This document shows, piece after piece, positions 7,795 through 14,584 of a stretch of DNA of 14,584 nucleotides. The position numbers were made by a program, and so were the translations under genes. The stretch lies in contig JADYYL010000063.1 of NCBI GenBank assembly GCA_020853655.1, positions 1 to 14,584 of the forward strand, written 5' to 3'. The notes beneath the pieces are model-generated. The model was not told the DNA's origin, made no database searches, and saw only the letters and a program-made list of their open reading frames with translations. The DNA comes from Deltaproteobacteria bacterium. Its GTDB lineage: Bacteria; Bdellovibrionota_C; UBA2361; SZUA-149; JADYYL01. How positions within the stretch are numbered: the stretch's first letter is position 1; the number at the start of each line of letters is the position of its first letter.

Positions 7795-8709
7795 GTGGGT
7801 CCGTATTGGGGCATCGATCTCGGGGGCACGAAGATAGAGGGCGTGATCCTCGAGTCGACTGACTCGAGGTCGCCGCTCTGCCGCATTCGCGTCGACACGG
7901 AAGCCGATCGAGGCTACCGACACATCCTCTCTCGCATTCAGCTCCTCGTTCAGAAGATGGCGTCGGAGACCGGCATCGCCCCGCGCGCTATCGGCCTCGC
8001 GCATCCTGGCGCGGTCGAGCCCGATACCCACCTGCTCAAGAACTCGAACCCCGTCTGCATGAATGGCCAGCCGCTGATCGAGGATTTGCAGTCACTGCTC
8101 GGCGTTTCAGTTGCACATGCCAACGACGCGAACTGCTTTGCGCTGGCGGAGGCCACACTTGGCGCCGGAAAGGGGAGCCGTGTGGTCTTCGGGGTGATCC
8201 TCGGAACGGGCACCGGAGGCGGAGTCGTCGTGGACGGAAAAGTGATCTCCGGACGACACGGCATCGGCGGCGAGTGGGGGCACAATGTCCTTCAACCCGA
8301 TAGTTCGGAGCAGTGCTACTGTGGCAAGCGAGGCTGCGTCGAGATGGTGCTCGCAGGCCCGAAGCTCGAAGCGTTCTACGAGCGGCGCAGCGGCGAGCGC
8401 TTAAAGCTCTCCAAGATCCGGGAGCGCGCGTTGTCGGGAGATGACGCAGATGCCATTGCGACCATCGATCGGCTTTGTTCGGAGTTTGGTAAAGCCATCG
8501 CGGTTGTGCTGAACATCCTCGATCCCGATATCGTCGTGCTTGGCGGTGGCGTGAGTAATATCCCGGAATTGTATACTCGCGGGGTTGAGGCGATTCGGCC
8601 GTGGATCTTCAATGACGGTCGGGTGCACACGCAGATAGTTCAACATCAGCTTGGCGATAGCGCCGGCGTCTTTGGCGCCGCGCTGCTCACGGCGAAGGAA
8701 GGGGTATGA
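7795..8709 (+). CDS. ROK-family sugar kinase, Mak/fructokinase-like
   Basis: A 304-residue ROK kinase that phosphorylates a hexose with ATP in the cytoplasm. It shows the phosphate-binding motif WGIDLGGTKIEG near residues 5-16, LAHPGAVEPDT, the catalytic Asp111 in ANDANCFALAEA, GTGTGGGVVVDGKV, and the ROK zinc site made by H163 (GGEWGHN) plus CYCGKRGCVE (C174, C176, C181). GEWGHN and CYCGKRGCxE are closest to E. coli Mak (fructo/mannokinase), but glucokinase or N-acetylhexosamine kinase activity cannot be excluded. I choose GTG at 7795 because GGAG lies five bases before it and GPYWGIDLGGTK then sits at the N-terminus as in the family. An in-frame ATG at 7702 would overlap gnd and add 31 unrelated residues. 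It ends with an ATGA overlap into the next gene, so translation is probably coupled. Confidence 0.93.
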   Translation: MGPYWGIDLGGTKIEGVILESTDSRSPLCRIRVDTEADRGYRHILSRIQLLVQKMASETGIAPRAIGLAHPGAVEPDTHLLKNSNPVCMNGQPLIEDLQSLLGVSVAHANDANCFALAEATLGAGKGSRVVFGVILGTGTGGGVVVDGKVISGRHGIGGEWGHNVLQPDSSEQCYCGKRGCVEMVLAGPKLEAFYERRSGERLKLSKIRERALSGDDADAIATIDRLCSEFGKAIAVVLNILDPDIVVLGGGVSNIPELYTRGVEAIRPWIFNDGRVHTQIVQHQLGDSAGVFGAALLTAKEGV

Positions 8710-9614
8710 AGATTGCAATTCCTGTCGCTGAGTTTCACCGTGGCAACACGAGTGAGTATGTCGCCCGGGCGCTGGTGAACATGGGGCACGAGGCGACGAT
8801 CATCGGGGCCGCAGAGTTCGGCGTCAGCTTCCAAGCCAAGCTGCACGATCTCTTCTTTTGCGTCGACAGCGGCGGCACGTTTGATTTTTCGCAGCCACCG
8901 TTCGCGAACGCGGACTTGTCGAACGTCGGGTTTTGGTTCATCGACTATCGCCATCATGCCGATGGCAAGACGCGCAAGCCGGGAGACCTTGCCAATGCGA
9001 AGTTGATCGACCGTTGCGGAGGCCGCGTCTTTCAGGCGCAACGCGAGGACTTTGAGCAGTGTCGCCACGATGGCGTTCAGAATGTGAACTGGCTTCCGCT
9101 CGCCGCGGATCCGGAGGTGTGGACCGATGCGCCCGCGGTAAACAAGATCTTCGATATTGGATTTGTTGGAAACGTCTGGGATCGGGGTCGGGCTTCGGCC
9201 CTAGAACTCCTCGTGAATTCGCGGTTCTTCAAGATCGGCTTTAAGGGGCACGGCGGTGCGTGGAAGGAGGAGGGCGCTGCGCTCCTTCGTCAGTGCCGGG
9301 TCGGTTTCAACATCAGCTCGTATTTCGGAACGGATCACGCCTTCGACGTGAACATGCGCGTGTTTGAGACGCTCAGTTGCGGACTGCCAATCATTACAAA
9401 CGCGGTACCGGCGCTCACCAAGATCTTCCCCCGCAACGCGCCTTATATCCGGACCTTCACGAACCTCGAGGAACTGCTCTACGTCAGTCGGGGCGCAATG
9501 CGGAACGAAGAGTTCCTGAGCTCCGGGCCGGCAGCGCGACAGTTTATTCTCGAGAACGCGACATACGAGCACCGAATGACTGAGATGCTCCGGGGTTTTC
9601 CACAATTCACATAG
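8706..9614 (+). CDS. CgeB-like glycosyltransferase (Glyco_trans_1_2 C-domain)
   Basis: A 302-residue predicted cytoplasmic GT-B glycosyltransferase. The N-terminal half has the CgeB-style FFCVDSGGTFDF (50-61) and GFWFIDYRHH (75-84). The C-terminal half has FDIGFVGNVWDRGR (149-162), GFKGHGGAWKEE and the family signature DVNMRVFETLSCGLPIITN (214-232). No transmembrane segment is seen. The gene overlaps the ROK kinase by ATGA and has a strong purine SD (GAAGGAAGGGG). The donor and acceptor sugars are unknown. CgeB-type enzymes are usually linked to surface glycans, spore coats or protein glycosylation. Being co-transcribed with gnd and a sugar kinase gives no specific substrate. A role in extending glucosylglycerate is possible but unsupported. 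Confidence 0.85.
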   Translation: MKIAIPVAEFHRGNTSEYVARALVNMGHEATIIGAAEFGVSFQAKLHDLFFCVDSGGTFDFSQPPFANADLSNVGFWFIDYRHHADGKTRKPGDLANAKLIDRCGGRVFQAQREDFEQCRHDGVQNVNWLPLAADPEVWTDAPAVNKIFDIGFVGNVWDRGRASALELLVNSRFFKIGFKGHGGAWKEEGAALLRQCRVGFNISSYFGTDHAFDVNMRVFETLSCGLPIITNAVPALTKIFPRNAPYIRTFTNLEELLYVSRGAMRNEEFLSSGPAARQFILENATYEHRMTEMLRGFPQFT

Positions 9615-9631
9615 TTAGACATTCGTCTAAC
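9614..9631. promoter_or_regulatory. Palindromic operator candidate (TetR style) upstream of RND operon
   Basis: GTTAGACATTCGTCTAAC has perfect 7-base arms around ATTC. It begins at the last base of the glycosyltransferase stop codon and lies 114 bases before the efflux operon start. No T tract follows, so it is not a terminator. The size and symmetry are typical of TetR-family operators, which often control RND pumps. No regulator gene is present in this window. Confidence 0.5.
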
Positions 9632-9648
9632 AACCTCTTTGGTTCCTG

Positions 9649-9680
9649 CGTGATTTCGGCATGTTCCAGCGAAATCCACG
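9649..9680. repeat. Inverted repeat in the RND operon leader
   Basis: CGTGATTTCG (9649-9658) pairs with CGAAATCCACG (9670-9680) as 10 bp with one bulged base, around an 11-base loop. There is no T tract. It may be a leader hairpin or a second binding site between the upstream palindrome and the membrane fusion protein gene. Confidence 0.35.
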
Positions 9681-9745
9681 GGCCGACGGGTTTGCCTGCT
9701 CCATGCAGAAGGGGTAGAAGAGTTCCCGATTAAGGAACGAATTCT

Positions 9746-10873
9746 ATGAAGCGAAAAGTTTTCATCTGTGTGGGTGCGACCTTCGCTCTCATCCTCACTC
9801 TCGCCGTCGTAAAATACTTCAAGGTCACCGCCGCAATCGCTGAAGCGATGAGCCGCGGCCAGCCTCCCGAGTCCGTCACGTCAGCCATCGCGACGCCCGA
9901 AGAATGGCCGGTGTTGATCGCTGCGGTGGGCTCCCTTTCGCCAGTAAGCGGCGCAACGTTGAGCGCGGAAGAGTCGGGACGGGTGAACAAGGTCCTCTTC
10001 GAGTCGGGCGAGTTGGTGAAAGCGGGCCAGGTGCTCGTGGAACTCGACACTTCGGTTGAAGACGCTGAGTTACAGGGCGCGCTCGCCCAGCTCGAGCTCG
10101 CGACGCTGAACGTCAAGCGCGAGCGCGCATTGCGTGGGAAGCAGGCGAACTCTCAAGCCGAACTCGATCAATCAGAAGCGACCTTTCGCGATCGTGCGGC
10201 CGCCGCAGCGCAACTTCGTGCACGGGTGCAGCGAAAGAAGATCGTTGCGCCGTTCGATGGTCGAGCAGGGATCCGGCAGGTGAACATCGGGCAGTATATT
10301 TCAGCGGGTACTCCCGTTGTTTCGGTACAGTCATTTGATCGACTCTATATCGATTACTCCCTTCCTCAGCAGGCGGTCGGCGAAGCAAAGAGCGGGGCAG
10401 TAGTAGAAGTGACGGTCGACGCGTATCCCGGAGAAACGTTTCGCGGGACGGTGACTGCAGTGCAACCAGAGATCGATCCGGTGACTCGCACGCTCAAACA
10501 GCAAGCACTCATCACCAACGTGGAGGAGAAGCTTCGTCCAGGTATGTTTGCGCGCGTGAGCATCATCCTCCCCCGTCTCGAGAAGATTGTTCGAGTTCCC
10601 GCCGCGGGGATTCAGTATGCGCCGTATGGCGATACCGTCTACGTAATCGAGAAATCGAAAGGCGAAGATGGAAAGGAGAAGCTCGTCGCGAAACCTCAAG
10701 TGGTCAAGCTTGGGCGACGTCGTGGCGATCAGATCGCCGTGCTCTCGGGACTCACAGGCGGCGAAGAGGTTGTCTCCTCCGGAACGTTCAAGCTTCGACC
10801 CGGAGCAGATGTCTTCGTGAACAACAGCGTGATGCCAGGTGCCGACGCATTCCCATCGCCACCCGACACCTAG
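9746..10873 (+). CDS. RND efflux membrane fusion protein, MexH/AcrA-like
   Basis: A 375-residue periplasmic adaptor that links the inner-membrane pump to the outer-membrane channel. Residues 5-22 form one hydrophobic N-terminal segment without a usable lipobox, so it is probably anchored by a transmembrane helix. The first lipoyl half is ATLSAEESGRVNKVLFESGE through VLVELD (about 70-101). A short alpha-hairpin rich in Ala, Leu and Glu spans about 102-163. The second lipoyl half is KIVAPFDGRAGIRQVNIGQY and on to about 195. Beta-barrel and membrane-proximal domains follow (GTVTAVQPEIDPVTRTL, LRPGMFARVSI). The ATG at 9746 has AAGGA eight bases upstream. It is the first gene of the efflux operon, 79 bases before the permease. 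The substrate cannot be read. Confidence 0.95.
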   Translation: MKRKVFICVGATFALILTLAVVKYFKVTAAIAEAMSRGQPPESVTSAIATPEEWPVLIAAVGSLSPVSGATLSAEESGRVNKVLFESGELVKAGQVLVELDTSVEDAELQGALAQLELATLNVKRERALRGKQANSQAELDQSEATFRDRAAAAAQLRARVQRKKIVAPFDGRAGIRQVNIGQYISAGTPVVSVQSFDRLYIDYSLPQQAVGEAKSGAVVEVTVDAYPGETFRGTVTAVQPEIDPVTRTLKQQALITNVEEKLRPGMFARVSIILPRLEKIVRVPAAGIQYAPYGDTVYVIEKSKGEDGKEKLVAKPQVVKLGRRRGDQIAVLSGLTGGEEVVSSGTFKLRPGADVFVNNSVMPGADAFPSPPDT

Positions 10874-10879
10874 AAGGTC

Positions 10880-10929
10880 TCTGTTCGAAACAGATCAGAG
10901 GCTCGAACGTTTTGTCCGCTAAGAGCCTC
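10880..10929. repeat. Two small hairpins in the adaptor-permease intercistronic gap
   Basis: TCTGTT/AACAGA (10880-10894, loop CGA) and GAGGCTC/GAGCCTC (10898-10904 with 10923-10929, 18-base loop) fill most of the 79-base gap. No T tract follows, so they are more likely mRNA stability or processing hairpins than a terminator. Confidence 0.35.
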
Positions 10930-10952
10930 AAGTCACCGTCCACAGGAAGAGC

Positions 10953-13900
10953 ATGGCGTTTACCGATACATTCATCCGTCGCCCCGTTCTCGCGATATGC
11001 GTGAACCTGTTGATCCTCGTTGCGGGGTATCAGGCGATCCGGAGCATCGCGACTCGGCAGTATCCCCGAAGCGACGTCGCCGTCGTGATCGTCAAGACTG
11101 CGTATGTTGGTGCCAACGCCGATCTGGTGCGTGGGTTTATCACGACCCCATTAGAGCGCGTTATCGCGAGCGCGGATGGGATCGATTACCTCGAGTCGTC
11201 GAGCGCCCAAGGACTGAGTACCATCACCGCGCATCTGCGGCTGAACTTCGACGTCAATGCTGCGCTCACGCAGATTCAGGCGAAGGTTGCTCAGGTGCGG
11301 AATGATCTCCCGCCCGAAGCTGAGGCTCCCATCATCGACGTGGAGACGAGCGATAACCGATTCGCCTCGATGTATTTGAGCTTCTATTCCGATGAGCTCG
11401 CCGCGAATCAGATTACCGACTACCTCACCCGCGTGGTGCAGCCGAAGCTTTCGTCGGTGCCCGGGGTGCAGAAGGCGGACATTCTCGGCGCTCGCACATT
11501 CGCGATGCGCATCTGGCTTCGACCAGAAAAGATGGCGGCGCGAGGGATCAGCCCGAGCGATGTTGAGGCGGCACTGCAACGGAACAACTTCCTTTCCGCT
11601 CCCGGTAACGCCAAAGGGTCGATGATCACCGTGAGTCTCACGACGAACACCGACCTTCAGTCGCGGGAAGATTTCGAAAACCTCGTCGTGAAGCAAGACG
11701 GGGCGACTCTCGTGCGCCTCTCGGACGTTGCCGACGTCGTTCTCGGAGCGGAGAACTACGACGAGGACGTTCGTTTCGATGGAAAGCAGGCGACGTTCAT
11801 GGGGGTTTGGGTACTGCCCAATGCAAACTCACTCGAGGTTGTTGCTGCTGTTCGCGAAACATTTCCGGAGATTGAAGGCGCACTCCCGCGCGGCATGAAG
11901 TTCAGCGTTCCATATGATGGAACGCGGTACATCGCGGATGCCATTGATGAAGTCGTCAAAACACTGGCTGAAACGATCGCTATCGTGATCGTTGTGATTT
12001 TTCTTTTCATCGGCTCTCTGCGATCCGTTCTCGTGCCGGTTGTCGCCATCCCCCTGTCGCTGATCGGCGCCGCTGCGATGATGTATCTTTTCGGGTTCAC
12101 GTTGAATCTGCTGACGCTCCTGGCAATCGTTCTGGCCGTCGGACTCGTGGTCGACGACGCGATCGTTATGCTTGAGAACGTCGAGCGGCACGTCGCCGAA
12201 GGGCTGTCGGGATTCGACGCTGCGATCAAAGCCGCGCGAGAACTTGTGGGACCCACGATCGCCATGACGATCACCCTTGCCGCGGTCTACGCACCGATTG
12301 GGATTCAGGGCGGCCTCACCGGAACACTCTTCAGGGAGTTCGCCTTTACCCTTGCCGGTGCAGTGGTTATTTCCGGCTTCGTTGCGCTGACGCTCTCGCC
12401 AATGATGTCGTCGGTGCTTGTTCGGCGCTCGGAAGGAGATGGTGGTTTCAAGGACCGCGTTGAGCATTTCTTTGAGCGACTGCAGACGCGCTACGCCCGA
12501 GCGCTCCGTGGAACGCTGACCTGGCGTCCAGGAATCCTGGCTGCGGCAGCGATGATCATGCTGCTGATATTTCCGTTTTACATGTTCTCGATGAAGGAGC
12601 TTGCTCCGCGTGAAGACCAGGGTGTCGTGTTTGGCATTGTGCAGGCGGCGCCGAATGCGTCGTTGGACCAGACCATGATCTACTCAACGAAGGTCACGGA
12701 CGTGTATCGCGAGTTCCCCGAGTACGGGCAGTCGTTTCAACTGACTGGCCCGACATTCGGGTTCTCCGGAATGGTGACGAAGCCGTGGAGCGAACGATCT
12801 CGCACCACGATGGAGTTGGAGGGTGAGGCGTGGGGCAAGGTGAGCCAGATCCCCGGCGTTCGAGTGATTGTAACAACGCCTCCTCCGCTTCCCGGTGGAT
12901 CGGACTTTCCAGTGGAGTTCGTGATCTCGACGACTGCAGAACCGAGAGTCCTTGAGCCTCTTGCGCAGGAGCTGGTAGGTCGTGCTTTCGCGAGTGGAAA
13001 ATTCATGTTTGCCGATGCGAATCTGAAGTTCGATCTACCGCAAACAGAAATCGTCATTGACCGCGATAAAGTCGCGGCGATGAACTTGAGCCTCGATCAG
13101 ATCGGGCGCGATCTCTCAGTCGCCACCGGCGGAAACTACGTGAACCGTTTCAACATGAGCGGTCGGAGCTATAAAGTCATTCCGCAGCTCAAACGTTCGG
13201 AGCGACTCGTTCCCGAGCAGTTGCGTGACATCTATGTGACCGGGCCGAATGAGACGCTCATTCCGCTGTCTGCGATCGCGGAACTTGAGGAGAGCGTTCA
13301 GCCGCGTGAGCTCCGCCGATTCCAGCAGCTCAACTCTGTGACCATTCAAGGGGCGTATGCGCCGGGCGCGACACTGGATGACGCACTGACGGTGCTCGAA
13401 GAGGCGGCAGAGGAGATTCTCCCGGCTGGTTTTACAGTCGACTACGCGGGCGAATCTCGTCAGCTCCGGGCCGAAGGACAGAAGCTCGTCGGCACGCTCA
13501 TCGTTGCGATGCTCATCATCTATCTTGTGCTCGCCTCGCAGTTCGAAAGCTTCCGTGATCCATTCATTATCCTAGCAGGCTCGGTCCCTCTCGCGCTCTC
13601 TGGCGCCCTTGCTTTCGTGTTTCTTGATGCGACGACGCTGAACATTTACTCGCAGGTTGGTCTCGTCACGCTTGTCGGTTTGGTGTCCAAGAACGGAATT
13701 CTCATCGTGGAGTTCGCGAATCGAATGCAGGAGGAGGGACTCAGTAAGTTTGAGGCTGTGATTCACGCCTCCGCCACCCGGCTCCGACCGATCTTGATGA
13801 CGTCAGTTGCTACCGTCGTCGGCCACTTCCCACTTGTGCTGGCGACCGGCGCCGGTGCCGGTGCTCGAAACAGCATCGGGATTGTGTTGGTCTCCGGGAT

Positions 13901-14045
13901 GATCATCGGAACCGCATTCACGTTGTTCGTCGTGCCGGCGATCTACACGCTCGTTGCACGGCAGCACGGCGCCCGCTCGAGAGACAATGTCCACCCTGCG
14001 CCTGTCGCGAATGCTCATTACGGTCGGGAGGCCCACGCCTCATGA
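10953..14045 (+). CDS. RND efflux inner-membrane permease, HAE1 family, MexI-like
   Basis: A 1030-residue proton-driven drug/metabolite exporter of the inner membrane, acting as a trimer. The first transmembrane helix is at about 10-29 after the family N-terminus MAFTDTFIRRPVLA. Two large periplasmic loops follow TM1 and TM7. The proton-relay residues are intact: D401 and D402 in TM4 (VGLVVDDAIVMLENVERH) and K913 in TM10 (GLVSKNGILIVEFANR). MTITLAAVYAPIG, TLAGAVVISG, ELAPREDQGVVF and LASQFESFRDP match the MexI/MexF branch closely by eye, with MexI the nearest I can recall. The SD AGGAAG lies just before ATG 10953. The stop overlaps the next start as ATGA, so translation is probably coupled. 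MexI-like pumps can export dyes, metals, phenazines or quinolone signals; the substrate here is unknown. Confidence 0.97.
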   Translation: MAFTDTFIRRPVLAICVNLLILVAGYQAIRSIATRQYPRSDVAVVIVKTAYVGANADLVRGFITTPLERVIASADGIDYLESSSAQGLSTITAHLRLNFDVNAALTQIQAKVAQVRNDLPPEAEAPIIDVETSDNRFASMYLSFYSDELAANQITDYLTRVVQPKLSSVPGVQKADILGARTFAMRIWLRPEKMAARGISPSDVEAALQRNNFLSAPGNAKGSMITVSLTTNTDLQSREDFENLVVKQDGATLVRLSDVADVVLGAENYDEDVRFDGKQATFMGVWVLPNANSLEVVAAVRETFPEIEGALPRGMKFSVPYDGTRYIADAIDEVVKTLAETIAIVIVVIFLFIGSLRSVLVPVVAIPLSLIGAAAMMYLFGFTLNLLTLLAIVLAVGLVVDDAIVMLENVERHVAEGLSGFDAAIKAARELVGPTIAMTITLAAVYAPIGIQGGLTGTLFREFAFTLAGAVVISGFVALTLSPMMSSVLVRRSEGDGGFKDRVEHFFERLQTRYARALRGTLTWRPGILAAAAMIMLLIFPFYMFSMKELAPREDQGVVFGIVQAAPNASLDQTMIYSTKVTDVYREFPEYGQSFQLTGPTFGFSGMVTKPWSERSRTTMELEGEAWGKVSQIPGVRVIVTTPPPLPGGSDFPVEFVISTTAEPRVLEPLAQELVGRAFASGKFMFADANLKFDLPQTEIVIDRDKVAAMNLSLDQIGRDLSVATGGNYVNRFNMSGRSYKVIPQLKRSERLVPEQLRDIYVTGPNETLIPLSAIAELEESVQPRELRRFQQLNSVTIQGAYAPGATLDDALTVLEEAAEEILPAGFTVDYAGESRQLRAEGQKLVGTLIVAMLIIYLVLASQFESFRDPFIILAGSVPLALSGALAFVFLDATTLNIYSQVGLVTLVGLVSKNGILIVEFANRMQEEGLSKFEAVIHASATRLRPILMTSVATVVGHFPLVLATGAGAGARNSIGIVLVSGMIIGTAFTLFVVPAIYTLVARQHGARSRDNVHPAPVANAHYGREAHAS

Positions 14046-14584
14046 GAAACACCACGGTGTCACGTCAACTATTGCTCCTTGGTCTCATCGTCTCCTCTGG
14101 TTGCGCCATCGGCCCGGATTACACCGAGCCTGAGTTGCCGATCCCATCAGAGTTTGCAGGTACCGCCACGGCACCCGAGACATTCCTTGCTGAGTCAGCA
14201 GGACTCGAGTGGTGGAAGGGGTTCAACGATCCGCTGCTCGATTCGCTCATCGTTCGCGCGGTCGAACGGAACAAAGACATTGATGTCGCGCTGAGCCGCG
14301 TGAATGAAGCTCGTGCCGTTCGACGTGAAGCATTCACGTCGCTGTTCCCCGGTGGGACAGCCAAGAGCGAATATGAGTCGAGCCAAGTATCGACCGTGCG
14401 ATTCCCTGGTGGATCACGCGAAGGGTTCAGTTACGAACTCTATGCCGCAGGTGTCGACGTGTATTGGGAGATCGATCTCCTGGGCCGGTTACGACGGAAT
14501 CTCGAAGCGCAAGATGCTGCCTACGGCGCGACGGTTGCCGGTCTACAGGATGCGATCCGGCTGGTCGTCGCTGAAGTCGCTCAA
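14042..14584 (+). CDS. Outer-membrane efflux factor, OprM/NodT-like lipoprotein (3' end outside window)
   Basis: The first 181 codons of the outer-membrane channel for the RND pump; the frame is open to the window edge. A signal peptide rich in Leu (about residues 9-20) ends in VSSGC with Cys21, a plausible though not perfect lipobox. It is followed by AIGPDYTEPELPIPSEF, the typical OprM-family N-terminus. The blocks EWWKGFNDPLLDSLIVRA, NKDIDVALSRVNEARA and YWEIDLLGRLRRNLEAQDAA belong to the first TolC-like repeat. Usual family length is about 450-500, so more than half is missing. The ATGA overlap with the permease supports a three-gene operon. Confidence 0.94.
   Translation, partial: MRNTTVSRQLLLLGLIVSSGCAIGPDYTEPELPIPSEFAGTATAPETFLAESAGLEWWKGFNDPLLDSLIVRAVERNKDIDVALSRVNEARAVRREAFTSLFPGGTAKSEYESSQVSTVRFPGGSREGFSYELYAAGVDVYWEIDLLGRLRRNLEAQDAAYGATVAGLQDAIRLVVAEVAQ

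Overview
The window is a chromosomal segment of a Gram-negative bacterium with moderately high GC. The Gram-negative call rests on a tripartite RND pump with an outer-membrane factor. Several genes use GTG starts with good Shine-Dalgarno sequences. The phylum cannot be fixed from the sequence; a non-proteobacterial Gram-negative lineage (Gemmatimonadota or Planctomycetes/Verrucomicrobia type) is my guess only. I see no tRNA, rRNA, CRISPR array, insertion sequence or phage gene.

Region 1 (1-5231, all minus strand) looks like a complete glucosylglycerate turnover module. In transcription order it holds an MPGP-family HAD phosphatase (gpgP-like, 5231-4311), a GT81-type glucosyl-3-phosphoglycerate synthase (gpgS-like, 4057-2807), a glycerate 2-kinase (2658-1480) and a GH13_18 phosphorylase, probably glucosylglycerate phosphorylase (1449 to beyond the left edge). 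The first two would make glucosylglycerate from NDP-glucose and 3-phosphoglycerate. The last two would break it down to glucose-1-phosphate and 2-phosphoglycerate. Two good intrinsic terminators (about 4239-4296 and 2752-2792) bracket gpgS, so it is probably its own transcription unit. Its leader has a long imperfect hairpin that pairs better as minus-strand RNA than as plus-strand RNA.

Region 2 (5232-6295) is a 1,064-base gap between the divergent gpgP and gnd genes. It has no convincing protein gene. It holds one perfect 8-base inverted repeat and a 17-codon open frame with a good ribosome binding site.

Region 3 (6296-9614, plus strand) is a tight run of three genes: 6-phosphogluconate dehydrogenase (gnd), a ROK sugar kinase most like Mak/fructokinase, and a CgeB-like glycosyltransferase. 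The last two overlap by ATGA. The first two are central sugar metabolism; the acceptor of the glycosyltransferase is unknown.

Region 4 (9615-14584, plus strand) is an RND efflux operon most like MexHI-OpmD: membrane fusion protein, inner-membrane permease, and an OprM-like outer-membrane factor cut by the right edge. An 18-base perfect palindrome of TetR-operator style sits just upstream.
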